DNA of 64,000 bases from Microbacterium sp. AG238 (GCF_003610405.1 NZ_RAQC01000003.1:62001-126000), one strand, 5' to 3'. Positions 43,911-53,678 are shown, counted from the stretch's first letter. The notes: a model not told the origin generated them from the sequence alone. Translations and numbers: made by a program.

Positions 43911-43951
43911 GGCGAGGTACGGACGGCCGGGGGGATCGTCCGCACCTCGCC
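43911..43951. terminator. Bidirectional terminator between convergent genes
   Basis: A 14-bp inverted repeat (GGCGAGGTACGGAC with GTCCGCACCTCGCC, one mismatch) surrounds a 13-nt loop. It lies between the GH13 stop (43829) and the stop of the reverse-strand gene (43972), so it can serve both transcripts. There is no clear U tract. Confidence 0.65.
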
Positions 43952-43971
43952 CCCATCTCCGCGACTCGTCG

Positions 43972-44895
43972 TCAGGGCGTGATCGACACGACCGTCTCGC
44001 CCGACCACACGACGGTCTCATCGTCGAAGGCGGCAACCGCCGCGGGCGCCGCCGGATCGGTTCCGGCAACGCATTCCGTCGCAGACACGACGCCAGCCGC
44101 ATCTACCCATGACAGCGACAGGGCACCATCGCACGCACCGGCATCGACACGCGCGACCGCGGTCTCGCGGCCCAACACGTCGAGTGCGACGGCGTTCGCG
44201 AGCGGTAGGGGAGCGAACGCTCCCGTACCGACACGCGTATACGGGACGCCCTCGCAGATGACCGCGGTCTGCTGCGCGCCCACCCGCACGCTCGCGGGTG
44301 CGGCACACGGCAGCGGAATCTCACCGGAGGGCGAATCGAGCACGGTCGGAGCCGAACCCGCCGGGTACGTCGCACGCGCCAGCAGATCGGGGTAGGGGTC
44401 CCAGAACCTCCCCTGAGTGAACGTGCGCAACAGCTGCGGCGTGCAATCCGCCAGATCGACGACGAGCTCGGCGTCGGCGCCGGAGAGACCCGACAGGGCG
44501 CGAACCTGGGCGATCCCGCGGGAGCGCGGCGTCACATCGACCCACGTCGCCCCGTCGTCGTCGGAGCGCTCCACGACCGGTTCCTCGCCGTTGCAGGCAC
44601 CGGCCGTCGCCCGCCATAGCGTTCCCTCGGACGAACGGGCGAGGAAGCGCTCCGCGGCCCCGATCGCCGTCGGCGATGCGGTCGGAGCCGGCGAGTCGGT
44701 CGCGTCCGGTCGCGCCTCGCCGCGGAACGAGAAGCTCGGCACCGGCCCCGCGGTGGGGGCGACGGCCGTCTGCGAGCTGCGGTCGTGCTGGAGCGCGAGG
44801 GCCGTCAGAGCGACGACGACCAGGGCGAGCGCGCCGACACCCGCCACCGACAACGCACGAGCGATGGGCGATCCGGTCAGGTCACGTCGCGCCAT
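43972..44895 (-). CDS. Single-pass membrane protein with BNR-like extracellular domain, unknown function
   Basis: A 307-residue protein. One N-terminal transmembrane helix (about residues 13-36) is followed by a Pro/Ser/Thr-rich linker and an extracytoplasmic domain. It contains ERSDDDGATWVDVTP, the Asp-box (S-x-D-x-G-x-T-W) of BNR/sialidase-type propellers, but only one clear copy. Five cysteines in the outer part may form disulphides. It starts 6 bp after the BY-kinase stop on the same strand, so it belongs to the polysaccharide operon. No enzyme activity can be claimed. Confidence 0.65.
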   Translation of the reverse strand: MARRDLTGSPIARALSVAGVGALALVVVALTALALQHDRSSQTAVAPTAGPVPSFSFRGEARPDATDSPAPTASPTAIGAAERFLARSSEGTLWRATAGACNGEEPVVERSDDDGATWVDVTPRSRGIAQVRALSGLSGADAELVVDLADCTPQLLRTFTQGRFWDPYPDLLARATYPAGSAPTVLDSPSGEIPLPCAAPASVRVGAQQTAVICEGVPYTRVGTGAFAPLPLANAVALDVLGRETAVARVDAGACDGALSLSWVDAAGVVSATECVAGTDPAAPAAVAAFDDETVVWSGETVVSITP

Positions 44896-44901
44896 GCGCC
44901 G

Positions 44902-46440
44902 TCAGCTCTCAGACGGATCGGAGCGCCGCGAGTCGTCGGAGGAGCGCGTGCGGAACCCCAGCTCGTCGAGGGTCGGCGGGGCGGCCGTCTCGCTCGTACC
45001 GGTGCTGCGGCCACGGCGGCCGCGCGGCTGCTTGGCGCGCGCGGCGGGCTGTGCGCGTCGCGCCTCGCGCGCTGCGGTCTCCTGCTGGGTGTAGCCGTAG
45101 CCGTAGCCATACCCGCCGTAGTACGCGTCGGGTCCGCGCGTGGGCACCATCGTGAGGACCACACCCGCGACCTTGGCATCGACGGTCTGCAGGGCGTCGA
45201 TCGCGCCGGTGAGCTGGTGGCGGGTCGTCCGGCCCGCGGCCACACCGACGATCGCGCCGCTGGTGGCGCGGGCGAGGATCGCGGCGTCGGTCACCGGCAG
45301 AAGCGGCGGGGCGTCGCAGAGCACGACGTCGAAGTCGCGTTCCAGCACCTCGAGCAGCTGGCGCATCTGCGGTGAGGCGAGCAGCTCGCTCGGGTTCGGC
45401 GGGATCTTGCCCGACGGCAGCACGTAGAGGCTTCGGCCTCCCCACGGCAGCATGACATCTCCCAGACGCGCGCGTCCGATGAGGACGTCGGTGAGCCCCG
45501 CCCCGCCTTCGAGACCGAGGTACTCGTCGACCTTGGGCTTTCGCAGATCGGTGTCGAGCAGGGCGACCTTCTTGCCGGCGTCGGCGAGGGCGATGGCGAG
45601 GTTGATCGTCGTGGTCGACTTGCCCTCGCTGGGCACCGAGCTCGTCACCACGAAGCTCGAGCGACCACCCATGTCGAGGAACTGGAGGTTCGTCCGCAGC
45701 GCTCGGAACGACTCCGCACGCGGGCTCAACGGGTCGGCGTGCACGATGAGGGGCCGGTCCTTCGCCTTCGGGTCGAAAGCGATCGCCCCGATCAGGGGAG
45801 AGTCGGTGACCTGCTCGACATCGCGCGAGCTGCGGATGCGGGTGTCGAGGACGGTGCGCAGCACCGCGATGCCGATCCCGAGCGCGAGGCCGACGAGAAG
45901 TCCGAGCGCGAGGTTGAGCGGGACGTTCGGGCTCGACGGGCTCAGCGCCGGCTGGGCGTCGCGGACGCGTGAGAGCTGGATCGGGCTCGCGCCCGAATCG
46001 CTCGCGGGCTCGATCGCCGGGACCGCCGCCGACAGGCTCGCCGCGAGGGCGTTGGCGATGTCCGCCGCCGCAACCGGGTCGGTGTCGACCACGGTGATCG
46101 TGATGAGCGTCGTGTTCAGCGCCGCGCTCGCGTTGACCTTCTCGGCGAGCTGGCCCGCCGTGGTCTCGAGGCCGAGCTCGGCGATCACGGGATTCATCAC
46201 GATGGGCGTCGAGACGAGCCCGACGTAGGTGTTGATCCGCGCCTGCGCGAACGTCGAGCCCTGCTGGAGCTCGGCGACGCTGCCGGAGGTCTGCGTCGAC
46301 ACGAAGACCGTGCTGGACGACTCGTAGGTGGGCGTGCGCGTCAGCGAGTAGGCGGCGGCCGCACCCACACCCACGAGGGTGACCACGAGGATCACGATCC
46401 AGTTCTTGCGGAGGATGCGGATGTAGTCGGAGAGCTCCAT
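44902..46440 (-). CDS. Polysaccharide co-polymerase/tyrosine autokinase (Wzc/CpsCD-like), copy 1
   Basis: A 512-residue fused Wzz-BY-kinase. The chain-length-determinant domain (about residues 1-210) has transmembrane helices near 14-35 and 180-200. The cytoplasmic kinase follows with Walker A SVPSEGKST (about 266-274), A' LLDTDLRKP and Walker B VVLCDAPPLLPV. A tyrosine cluster YYGGYGYGYGY near 440-450 is the likely autophosphorylation site, followed by a basic Arg-rich tail. The ATG at 46440 begins MELSDYIRIL. It is downstream of a low-molecular-weight phosphatase, the usual partner controlling exopolysaccharide assembly. Confidence 0.9.
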   Translation of the reverse strand: MELSDYIRILRKNWIVILVVTLVGVGAAAAYSLTRTPTYESSSTVFVSTQTSGSVAELQQGSTFAQARINTYVGLVSTPIVMNPVIAELGLETTAGQLAEKVNASAALNTTLITITVVDTDPVAAADIANALAASLSAAVPAIEPASDSGASPIQLSRVRDAQPALSPSSPNVPLNLALGLLVGLALGIGIAVLRTVLDTRIRSSRDVEQVTDSPLIGAIAFDPKAKDRPLIVHADPLSPRAESFRALRTNLQFLDMGGRSSFVVTSSVPSEGKSTTTINLAIALADAGKKVALLDTDLRKPKVDEYLGLEGGAGLTDVLIGRARLGDVMLPWGGRSLYVLPSGKIPPNPSELLASPQMRQLLEVLERDFDVVLCDAPPLLPVTDAAILARATSGAIVGVAAGRTTRHQLTGAIDALQTVDAKVAGVVLTMVPTRGPDAYYGGYGYGYGYTQQETAAREARRAQPAARAKQPRGRRGRSTGTSETAAPPTLDELGFRTRSSDDSRRSDPSES

Positions 46441-46536
46441 GCTGCCCTTCGGTGCGCGCCACGAGGGCATCGGCGGAAACTCGGATCAGTCTGCCACAGC
46501 CATGTTTCGGGCCGGGGTCGGATCGCGCGTGCGGGA

Positions 46537-47142
46537 TCAGGCCGCCGTCGCCGTCGCGAGCCCGACGACGCGCACGACCTGGTCGATGGCGGGATCGAGC
46601 TGCGCCGCCGACAACTCGTACGTGGACCACGAGCGCCGGTACGGGTCGACGACGTCGTCGTCGGCGGGGTCGGCCGGCGGGAGCACGAGCCCCCGCTGCC
46701 CCGCGACCGCCGCGACCGCCGCGCGCAGCCGGCCGGCCGCGTCCTGGTCGGCGGCCGCATCGACGGCGTCGCGCAGCGCACGATCCGGAAGCGACGACGC
46801 CAGGCGTCCGAACTCGCGCACCGTGAAGGCGACGCGGGTGCGCGAGGGGACCAGCTCGGCCACCGCGCGCCGGTGCTCGCGTGCCATGGCCAGGACGAGG
46901 TCCGCCGAGCTCAGGTGCTGTTCGGTGAGGAAGCGCGCCCGGTGGGCGGCGGCATCCGACGCGGCCACGCCGCGGTCCAGCGCCAGCTGCTGCGCCTCGG
47001 GAGTCATCGCGTGATCGGCCAGGCCGCGCGTCCCCGCGCTGGCGACCCGGACATCCCTCCCGGCGAGCCGCGTCTGCAGCAGCAGTGCGGCGAGAGGGGA
47101 GCGGCAGATGTTGCCCGTGCAGATCGTCGCGATCTCGATCAT
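46537..47142 (-). CDS. Low-molecular-weight protein-tyrosine phosphatase
   Basis: A 201-residue LMW-PTP. The P-loop C8-TGNIC-R14-S15 is near the N-terminus. The general-acid region near the C-terminus reads DDVVDPYRRSWSTYE, the D-P-Y signature. It should dephosphorylate the BY-kinase encoded 96 bp downstream on the same strand and so control polysaccharide length and export. The ATG at 47142 is chosen; the long upstream open frame is a shadow of the divergent protease gene. Confidence 0.88.
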   Translation of the reverse strand: MIEIATICTGNICRSPLAALLLQTRLAGRDVRVASAGTRGLADHAMTPEAQQLALDRGVAASDAAAHRARFLTEQHLSSADLVLAMAREHRRAVAELVPSRTRVAFTVREFGRLASSLPDRALRDAVDAAADQDAAGRLRAAVAAVAGQRGLVLPPADPADDDVVDPYRRSWSTYELSAAQLDPAIDQVVRVVGLATATAA

Positions 47143-47196
47143 GTGACCTCCGCATCGGGGCAGCGGCGGTCGGCGGGCCGCCGGTAACGTGGGCGC

Positions 47197-48009
47197 GTGC
47201 ACACCCACCCTAGCGAGCCGGTCGCGTCCGTCGCCGATCCCGCCGTCGACCCGTCGGCGGAGTACGCCTCGTCGCGGTCGCGGCGCCCACGTCGCCGTCG
47301 CGTCGACTGGCGCCAGGGCGGATCCAGCGTGCGCCGCTGGCGCGAGATGATGCTCGCCTGGTCGCTCGTGAGCCTCGGCGGCGGCATCCTGCTGGGGTAT
47401 CTCGTGCTGTGGCTCCAGCCCGCCGCTGCCTGGTCCGGCATCGCCGCGACGGCGGCGCTCTGGCTCGGGATGCTGATTCCCGTCGTCCTGGCGCTTCGCG
47501 TCTCGCGGCCGGCGGGGCTCCTCCGGTTCCGTGCCTCCGACCTCCTCATCGGTCTCGGATTCGGCGTCGTTCTCCGGCTCGCCCAGGGGCTCATCCAGCA
47601 GGGGGTCGACGGGCAGGCCCGGTTCCCCGGCCTCCTGCTCGTCGACGGCGGGCTTCCGGCGAGCTGGTGGCTGACGGATGCCGCCGCTGCCGGTGTCGTC
47701 GCGCCCGTCCTGGAGGAGTTCTTCTTCCGCGGGGTCGTGCTCGTCGCCGTCTACACGCTCCTGCGCCGCTCCGCGGGGCCGGCGACCGCGGGTGTCGCCG
47801 CCCTGCTCGTCTCGACGGCGGTCTTCCTGGTGAGTCACCTCATCGGCGGCGACCTGGGCGTCGACGGCGTGCTCTCGATCGCGCTCGTGGGGGCGGTGTG
47901 CGCCGGGCTCATGCTCCTGACCGGGCGCATCTGGACCGGCGTCGTCACGCACGTCGTCTACAACCTCTCGGGGGTCGGCCTCGCCCTCGTCGGAACCTTC
48001 GCGGCCTGA
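47197..48009 (+). CDS. CPBP-family intramembrane metalloprotease
   Basis: A 270-residue membrane protein. An Arg-rich cytoplasmic N-terminus of about 55 residues precedes about seven hydrophobic helices. The CPBP/Abi signature EEFFFRG is near residue 172. Later conserved histidines lie in VSHLIGG and VVTHVVYN. The GTG start is at 47197. This superfamily (like Rce1) includes CaaX-type proteases and bacteriocin self-immunity proteins; no bacteriocin gene is visible. It is followed 25 bp later by the ATPase-domain sensor gene. Confidence 0.85.
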   Translation: MHTHPSEPVASVADPAVDPSAEYASSRSRRPRRRRVDWRQGGSSVRRWREMMLAWSLVSLGGGILLGYLVLWLQPAAAWSGIAATAALWLGMLIPVVLALRVSRPAGLLRFRASDLLIGLGFGVVLRLAQGLIQQGVDGQARFPGLLLVDGGLPASWWLTDAAAAGVVAPVLEEFFFRGVVLVAVYTLLRRSAGPATAGVAALLVSTAVFLVSHLIGGDLGVDGVLSIALVGAVCAGLMLLTGRIWTGVVTHVVYNLSGVGLALVGTFAA

Positions 48010-48034
48010 GTCCTCGCCTCGGCACGGAGTCCGC

Positions 48035-49681
48035 ATGACGACCTGGTGGAACGCGGTCTCCGGCGGCGGCTTCTACACCCGCTGGAGCGCCGCTGTGTCG
48101 CTGGTGGTCGCCGGGATCTTCTCGGTGCCCTCGATCGGCGGGGTGGGCATCGAGGCCTACCTGCGCGGCGCGACGGTCGCCGTCCTCGGGTGGGCGGTCC
48201 TCGCGGCGCTGCTCGTGCCCGTGGCCGTCGCGGAACGACGACTGCCGTCACGGACCGCCCGCGGCGCGCTGGTGCTCGTCGGCCTCGTCGCGGTGGCGAC
48301 GATGCGCTCCTTCGTCAACGACGCGATCAGCTCGGCACTGTTCGGCATCGTTCCCAGCGGACCGATGCCCTCGCGCATCGCGACCAACCTCGTGACCGCC
48401 GTCGCGCTGCTGTCGATCGTGGCCGTCATCACGTCACGTCACGCCGCGTCGCGTGCCGCCGCCGAACGGCTGCGCGCGGCGCTCGCGCGGGTCGCGAGCG
48501 CCGAGGCGCAGCGACAGCGAATCGCATCGGAGTCGCGGGCGGCCCTGGTCACCGGTATCGCGGAACTGCGTCGCGCTCGCGAACACATGCTCGGCGGCCC
48601 GGTCGACTTCGAGGCCGTCCGCGCGTTCTCCGAGGAGGTTCGCGCACTCAGTCACCGTGTGGATCGGATGCGGCGACGTCCCGACGCCGGAGCCTCCGAC
48701 GCTCCGCTGCCGCGCGAGCCGCTGCCTCACGAGCCGAGCCCGCGCCTGTCGCTCCGTCTGATCGCCCCGCCCTGGCTCAGCGTCGCGCCGCTGTATGCCG
48801 TGGCCTGCATGCCGTACGCCATCGCGGCGGGTGGAGCGGGGGTCGGCCTCGCCGGTCTGGGCGGCGGCATCCTCGTCGATCTCGTCGCCGGTGCCGTTGT
48901 GCGCCGGTGGGCGCGCCCGCCGAGACCCGTCGCCTTCCTGGCGAGCTGGACCGCCGCCGGCGTCGCGATGAGCATGGTCACCTATCTCTTCCTGCCGCAC
49001 ATCGGTGTGCTCGGGCTGGTTCCCGTGCTCGCCGTCCCCGTCGTCGCGGTCCTGGTCGCTCTCTGTCGCGACGCCCTTTCCCGGGCCGGTGCCGACGAGC
49101 GCCGCGCGGCCGCGGGCCTCGCGGAGGTCGCCCGCGAGGCGGCCGAGGTCGACGAGGGGGCCTCCGCCCGCCGGGCGATCGACGTGCTCCATGGGCGCGC
49201 GCAGGGTGCATGCGTGGTCTTCGGGGCCCGCGTCGACGAGCGGGCCCCCACACCGGATGAGGTGGCGGACTTCCGGGGCCGAACCGAGGCGGCGTTCGAC
49301 GACATCCTCGACAAGGGGGTCTCCGAGCGGATGCCTGCGAGCGAGTCGCTCGATCGTCTGATCGAGGCGTGGGCGCCCGCCGTCGCGGTCACGCAGCACA
49401 TCGACGACGCCGTCCGGCACCGGCTGGCCGACCCGGAGACCGCCGACCGTGTCGTCTCCCTCGTCACCGACGCGCTCGTCAACGCCGTCAAACACTCCGG
49501 GGCGCGCCGGGCGCACGTGGTCGCGCGCGTCACGGGCTCGGGGGCGCTTCTCCTGCGAGTCTCGTCGCCCGGACGACTCGTGCCGCATCCCGGCCGCGGC
49601 CTCGGGACCCGCGGACGTCGAGTGTTCCAGGACGGCGACGACGTCGTCCTGGAATCGGTCTTTCCGCTGCCGTCAGTGTGA
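48035..49681 (+). CDS. Membrane sensor protein with GHKL ATPase domain, no visible phosphoacceptor His domain
   Basis: A 548-residue protein. The N-terminal hydrophobic block (about residues 12-135) and a second block near 255-350 flank a coiled-coil (RLRAALARVASAEAQRQRIAS). The C-terminal ATPase-like domain has an N-box (DALVNAVKHSGAR near 490) but weak G boxes. No HisKA or DHp H-box is recognised, so it resembles degenerate NarL-pathway (DesK-like) kinases. It is convergent with the PAS kinase and overlaps it by 9 bp. Its signal and output are unknown. Confidence 0.68.
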   Translation: MTTWWNAVSGGGFYTRWSAAVSLVVAGIFSVPSIGGVGIEAYLRGATVAVLGWAVLAALLVPVAVAERRLPSRTARGALVLVGLVAVATMRSFVNDAISSALFGIVPSGPMPSRIATNLVTAVALLSIVAVITSRHAASRAAAERLRAALARVASAEAQRQRIASESRAALVTGIAELRRAREHMLGGPVDFEAVRAFSEEVRALSHRVDRMRRRPDAGASDAPLPREPLPHEPSPRLSLRLIAPPWLSVAPLYAVACMPYAIAAGGAGVGLAGLGGGILVDLVAGAVVRRWARPPRPVAFLASWTAAGVAMSMVTYLFLPHIGVLGLVPVLAVPVVAVLVALCRDALSRAGADERRAAAGLAEVAREAAEVDEGASARRAIDVLHGRAQGACVVFGARVDERAPTPDEVADFRGRTEAAFDDILDKGVSERMPASESLDRLIEAWAPAVAVTQHIDDAVRHRLADPETADRVVSLVTDALVNAVKHSGARRAHVVARVTGSGALLLRVSSPGRLVPHPGRGLGTRGRRVFQDGDDVVLESVFPLPSV

Positions 49682-50746
49682 GGGCGGCAGGCGCAGGGTG
49701 ACCGTCGTGCCGACCCCGCGAGTGCTCTCGATGAACGCCTCGCCGCCCAGCCGCCGCGCGATGTCGCGGACGCTCGCGAGACCCACGCCCGTGCCGCCGT
49801 CACCGGGGTCGGAGAGTCGTCCGCGGTGGTACGGCTCGAAGATCGACGCGAGGTCGGCCGGATCGATGCCGCGTCCGCTGTCGGCGACGGAGACGACAGC
49901 GGCATCCGGTTCCTCCGACACCGAGACGACGATCGCGTCCTCGCTGTACTTCGCGGCGTTGTCGATGATGTTCGCCAGAGCCCGGCGCAGCAGCGCGCGA
50001 TCGGTCGACACGTGCGCGCGGCCCGCGCCCCGCACCGCCACCCGCTCGTTGACGTCGCCCGGCAGGACGAGCTCGGCCGCCTCGCGGGCGAGGGTGAGCA
50101 GATCGGTCTCCTCGCTCTCGTCGCCGTGGCCGCCCCGCACGTGCGCCGACAGCTCTCCCGCCATCGCGATGATGTGGTCGGTCACGCGCGACACGTGCTG
50201 CAGCAGTCCGGCCTGAGCCGCGGGGATCTCGTCCTCGAGCAGATCGACGTATCCCCGCAACGCCGTGATCGGAGAGAGGAGGTCGTGGGCGAAGGCGCGG
50301 AGGAAGCCGTCCTTCTCGTCGTCGATGCGCTTGGCCTCGCTGAGGTCGCGCACGATCTTCACGAAGCCCGCGGACGCGTTGTCGTCGTCGCGGACGGCCG
50401 TGATGAGCACGTGCGCCCAGAAGAGCGAGCCGTCCCCGCGCACGCGCCAGCCGGTGTCCTCGACCGACCCCTCGGCGCGAGCGGCGGCGAGCAGTCGCTC
50501 CGGCCGGCCGCGCTCCCGGTCCTCGGGCCGGTAGAACCGCGAGAACGGCGTGCCGATGACGTCAGGCGCGGCGCACCGCTTGAGCCGCTCGGCCCCGGGG
50601 TTCCACGACCGCACCACGCCGGCGTCGTCGAGCTCGACGATCGCGACCGAGGTCACTTGCGCTGCCCAGTCGGTCGAGGCGCCCGCGAGGGGCGCCCTCG
50701 CCGCGGGGGCGTGGTCGTAGGGGGGAGCGCTCATCATCGTCGTCAC
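49673..50746 (-). CDS. PAS-domain sensor histidine kinase, soluble
   Basis: A 357-residue cytoplasmic kinase. A PAS domain (about residues 28-135: IVELDDAGVVRSWNPGAERL, then GWRVRGDGSLFWAHVLITA) precedes the dimerisation helix with phosphoacceptor His in FAHDLLSPITALRGYVDLL. The ATPase domain follows: N-box NIIDNAAKYS, G1 DSGRGID, G2 GGTGVGLASVRDI. There is no membrane segment, so it senses an internal signal. It lies 39 bp downstream of another kinase gene on the same strand. No response regulator gene is within the window. Confidence 0.88.
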   Translation of the reverse strand: MTTMMSAPPYDHAPAARAPLAGASTDWAAQVTSVAIVELDDAGVVRSWNPGAERLKRCAAPDVIGTPFSRFYRPEDRERGRPERLLAAARAEGSVEDTGWRVRGDGSLFWAHVLITAVRDDDNASAGFVKIVRDLSEAKRIDDEKDGFLRAFAHDLLSPITALRGYVDLLEDEIPAAQAGLLQHVSRVTDHIIAMAGELSAHVRGGHGDESEETDLLTLAREAAELVLPGDVNERVAVRGAGRAHVSTDRALLRRALANIIDNAAKYSEDAIVVSVSEEPDAAVVSVADSGRGIDPADLASIFEPYHRGRLSDPGDGGTGVGLASVRDIARRLGGEAFIESTRGVGTTVTLRLPPSH

Positions 50747-50785
50747 CTCGAACGGGCCGAGTTGTCGGGAGTCTCAGCGTCGGGA

Positions 50786-52483
50786 TCATTCTCCTGTCGC
50801 GGTGAATGTCGCGCCTGCACTTGACACGGGCGCGCTGAGGGGCCGCTCGCGTGGTGACGTGGTGGGCAGCACGATGGCCATCGCGGTGCCGCCGGACGCG
50901 GACGCTCCCACCCGGACACGCCCGCCGTGAGCCACGACCGCGTTGCGGACCACCGAGAGCCCGATGCCGAAGCCCTGGATCGCGTGCTCGCGAGCGTACG
51001 TCGTGCGGTAGAACGGGTCGAAGACGCGGGTCCGCTCGAGAGAAGTCAGGCCCGGGCCGCTGTCGCTGACGACGATGTGGATGCCCGAGTCGTCCACGCG
51101 CTGACCGATCACGACGGCCGACGCGGGTGGGCTGAACTTCAGGGCGTTGACCAGCAGCTCCTCGAGCGACTGGCGGATGCGCACGGGGTCGAGGACGACG
51201 CGTTCGTCCGTCGCGCCGATCTGCTGGATCGAGCTGCCGCGGCGCTCGGCCTGCGGCGTGACGGCGCGCACCGCCGAGGCGATCAGATCGCTGAGGGTCA
51301 CGGGCCGCGGTGACACCTCGGTGTCGGTCGAGGCGGCGGCGAGCAGCTCGTTGATGCGGTCCGTCAGCACGAGGACGTTGCGCTCGACGAGCGAGAGGTA
51401 GCGCATCGCGGCCGGATCGTCCGACCCCACTCGCTCCGTCAGCAGATCGAGGTATCCGGTGACGCTCGTCAGCGGCGTGCGCAGCTCGTGCGACACGGTC
51501 CGCAGGAAGTCGTGCCGGATCTGCGCGGCGTCGGCCATCTCCGTGACGTCGTGGGCGACGACGAGCGTGCCCAGCAGGGTGCCGTCGGCGCGGCGCACGC
51601 GGTCGGAGTCGGCGAGGATCGCGCGCTGCGCCATCGGCGGCCCGACCCACTCGATGGCCTCGCTCACCCTCTCGCCCCGCAGGGCCCGGGGGATCAGCTG
51701 CTCGTGACGGGGGACGGGCGTGGCGCGGTCGGCGGCCAGCACCGCGTCGCCCGCGTAGGGGGGTTCGTCCAAGGAGAAGCCCGACGCGACCGAGAGGTCC
51801 TCGGCGGTCCGGTTGGCCAGGACCAGGCGACCCGCGTCGTCGTACAGCGCCACGCCGCTGCGCACCGTGTCGAGCACGGTGCGCAGCACCAGCTCGTTGT
51901 CGTGGGCTTGCGTGAGCGCGCGCGCCCGCTCCTCGTGCGATGAGCGGAGACGACGGCTGCTCCGGCGCAGATGCTGCGCCGCGATGTTGACGACGACGGC
52001 GACGGCGAGGATGAGTACCGGGAGAGTGAAGACGTTGACCCACTCGAGCGCCGTGACCGGCAAGGTGCCGCGCACGACGAAGGGCAGGGAGGTCATGAAC
52101 GCCGCGCCGCCCACCGCCGCGACGAAGGCGACCGGCGGGAACCCGTACGCGATCCACAGGATCGGGAAGATCGCGAGCATGCTCACGCCGGGCAGCAGCC
52201 AGACGACCTCGGTCCGCAGCAGCGCGACGGCGAGGATGTCAGAGAACGCCAGCACGATCAGCCATGACGGCGAGAACCGTTCCCACGGGACGAGCGCGCC
52301 GGCCATCGTGGTGACGATGACGAGGATCACGGCTGCACCGACGAACGGCGACGACAGCGAGGACGGCGCCCCGACGGCGAGGGCGCAGATCACGACGAGC
52401 GTGCCGACGACGAACGGCAGCTGCGCGCGCGTGAACACCCGGATGCGCCCGACGCGCGCACGCTGCAATTCGAACAGGGGCAT
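50786..52483 (-). CDS. Membrane sensor histidine kinase with PAS domain
   Basis: A 565-residue kinase. A multi-pass N-terminal region (about residues 18-175, five or six helices) is followed by a PAS domain (about 205-300), the H-box VSHELRTPLTSVTGYLDLL and an ATPase domain with N-box LLVNALKFSP and G boxes SDSGPGL and GFGIGLSVVRN. I prefer the ATG at 52483, which has a GGAG seven bases upstream, over 52507. It is divergent from rplM and upstream of the soluble PAS kinase, with which it is probably co-transcribed. Confidence 0.88.
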   Translation of the reverse strand: MPLFELQRARVGRIRVFTRAQLPFVVGTLVVICALAVGAPSSLSSPFVGAAVILVIVTTMAGALVPWERFSPSWLIVLAFSDILAVALLRTEVVWLLPGVSMLAIFPILWIAYGFPPVAFVAAVGGAAFMTSLPFVVRGTLPVTALEWVNVFTLPVLILAVAVVVNIAAQHLRRSSRRLRSSHEERARALTQAHDNELVLRTVLDTVRSGVALYDDAGRLVLANRTAEDLSVASGFSLDEPPYAGDAVLAADRATPVPRHEQLIPRALRGERVSEAIEWVGPPMAQRAILADSDRVRRADGTLLGTLVVAHDVTEMADAAQIRHDFLRTVSHELRTPLTSVTGYLDLLTERVGSDDPAAMRYLSLVERNVLVLTDRINELLAAASTDTEVSPRPVTLSDLIASAVRAVTPQAERRGSSIQQIGATDERVVLDPVRIRQSLEELLVNALKFSPPASAVVIGQRVDDSGIHIVVSDSGPGLTSLERTRVFDPFYRTTYAREHAIQGFGIGLSVVRNAVVAHGGRVRVGASASGGTAMAIVLPTTSPRERPLSAPVSSAGATFTATGE

Positions 52484-52544
52484 CCGGGGTCTCCGATCGG
52501 GGTGCATGAGAGATCGAGGACGGCCCGGGGGGACAGGCGCGGCT

Positions 52545-52572
52545 TTGATAACGTCGACCGATAGCGTACGCT
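52545..52572 (+). promoter_or_regulatory. Candidate rplM-rpsI promoter
   Basis: TTGATA (52545-52550), a 16-bp spacer and TACGCT (52567-52572) fit an actinobacterial housekeeping promoter. The resulting leader before the rplM GTG would be about 130 nt, long enough for autogenous control, but I see no specific leader structure. Confidence 0.45.
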
Positions 52573-52710
52573 GTCTCTTTGGTGCGCATGCCATGCAGGC
52601 GTGTCGCCACGAACGTGAGCCCTCCACTGGCGTGTTCGTCCCCGTCGGACGAACCACCCCGGAGCGGGATTCACGAACTCCTCCGTTCGATTCAAGAAAG
52701 CAGCACTACT

Positions 52711-53157
52711 GTGACGCGCACTTTCACCCCCAAGGCTGGCGAGATCCAGCGCGAGTGGCTGGTCATCGACGCAACCGACGTCGTTCTCGGCCGCCTCGCC
52801 TCGCACGCCGCCGTCCTCCTCCGCGGCAAGCACAAGGCTTCGTTCGCTCCTCACGTCGACACCGGTGACTTCGTCATCGTCGTCAACGCCGAGAAGGTGG
52901 CCCTGACCGGTCAGAAGCTCCAGAAGAAGATGGCCTACCGCCACTCGGGCTACCCGGGCGGTCTCAAGTCGGTCTCCTACGAGGAGCTGCTCGAGAAGAA
53001 CCCCGTCCGCGCGGTCGAGAAGGCCATTCGCGGCATGCTCCCGAAGAACAGCCTGGGCCGCCAGCAGCTCTCGAAGCTCAAGGTCTACGCCGGTGCCGAG
53101 CACCCGCACGCTGCGCAGCAGCCCACCACCTACACCTTCGACCAGGTCGCCCAGTAA
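52711..53157 (+). CDS. rplM: 50S ribosomal protein L13
   Basis: A 148-residue L13, the usual length. Hallmarks: [20 protein letters not shown], then [36 protein letters not shown] and [13 protein letters not shown]. It binds 23S rRNA early in large-subunit assembly. The GTG at 52711 gives the standard N-terminus; upstream in-frame sequence is leader. It is 29 bp before rpsI, the conserved L13-S9 pair. Confidence 0.98.
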   Translation: MTRTFTPKAGEIQREWLVIDATDVVLGRLASHAAVLLRGKHKASFAPHVDTGDFVIVVNAEKVALTGQKLQKKMAYRHSGYPGGLKSVSYEELLEKNPVRAVEKAIRGMLPKNSLGRQQLSKLKVYAGAEHPHAAQQPTTYTFDQVAQ

Positions 53158-53186
53158 GCGCCGCGAAAACACTCAAGGAACCACTG

Positions 53187-53678
53187 ATGGCGAAGATCGC
53201 TGACTCCCTCGAGGAGACCCCCCAGAACTACTCGACCGAGACGCCCGCCGCGGAGGCCGCTGCCGCTTCCGCTCCGCGTCCGGTCCTCTCGGTCCCCGGT
53301 GCCGCCGTGGGTCGCCGCAAGCAGGCCATCGCCCGCGTGCGCCTCATCCCCGGTTCGGGCACGGTCACGGTCAACGGGCGCACGCTCGAGGACTACTTCC
53401 CGAACAAGCTGCACCAGCAGCTCATCAACGACCCGTTCACGGTGCTCGAGCTCGCCGGCTCGTACGACGTCATCGCGCGCATCTCCGGCGGTGGCCCTTC
53501 GGGTCAGGCCGGCGCGCTGCGTCTCGGCATCGCCCGTGCGCTCAACGAGATCGACGCTGAGAACAACCGCCCGACCCTGAAGAAGGCCGGCTTCCTCTCG
53601 CGCGACGCTCGCGTGAAGGAGCGCAAGAAGGCCGGTCTCAAGAAGGCCCGCAAGGCTCCTCAGTACTCGAAGCGTTAA
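53187..53678 (+). CDS. rpsI: 30S ribosomal protein S9
   Basis: A 163-residue S9. An actinobacterial acidic/Ala-rich N-terminal extension (about 45 residues) precedes the conserved body: [43 protein letters not shown] and the C-terminal tail KAPQYSKR, which reaches the ribosomal P-site. GlmM starts 5 bp after the stop, so the three genes likely form one transcript. Confidence 0.98.
   Translation: MAKIADSLEETPQNYSTETPAAEAAAASAPRPVLSVPGAAVGRRKQAIARVRLIPGSGTVTVNGRTLEDYFPNKLHQQLINDPFTVLELAGSYDVIARISGGGPSGQAGALRLGIARALNEIDAENNRPTLKKAGFLSRDARVKERKKAGLKKARKAPQYSKR

Noticed and set aside
52484..52710. Ribosomal-protein leader riboregulator before rplM
   Set aside because: The leader is long enough, but I could not identify a conserved structure by eye; only a candidate promoter is reported.
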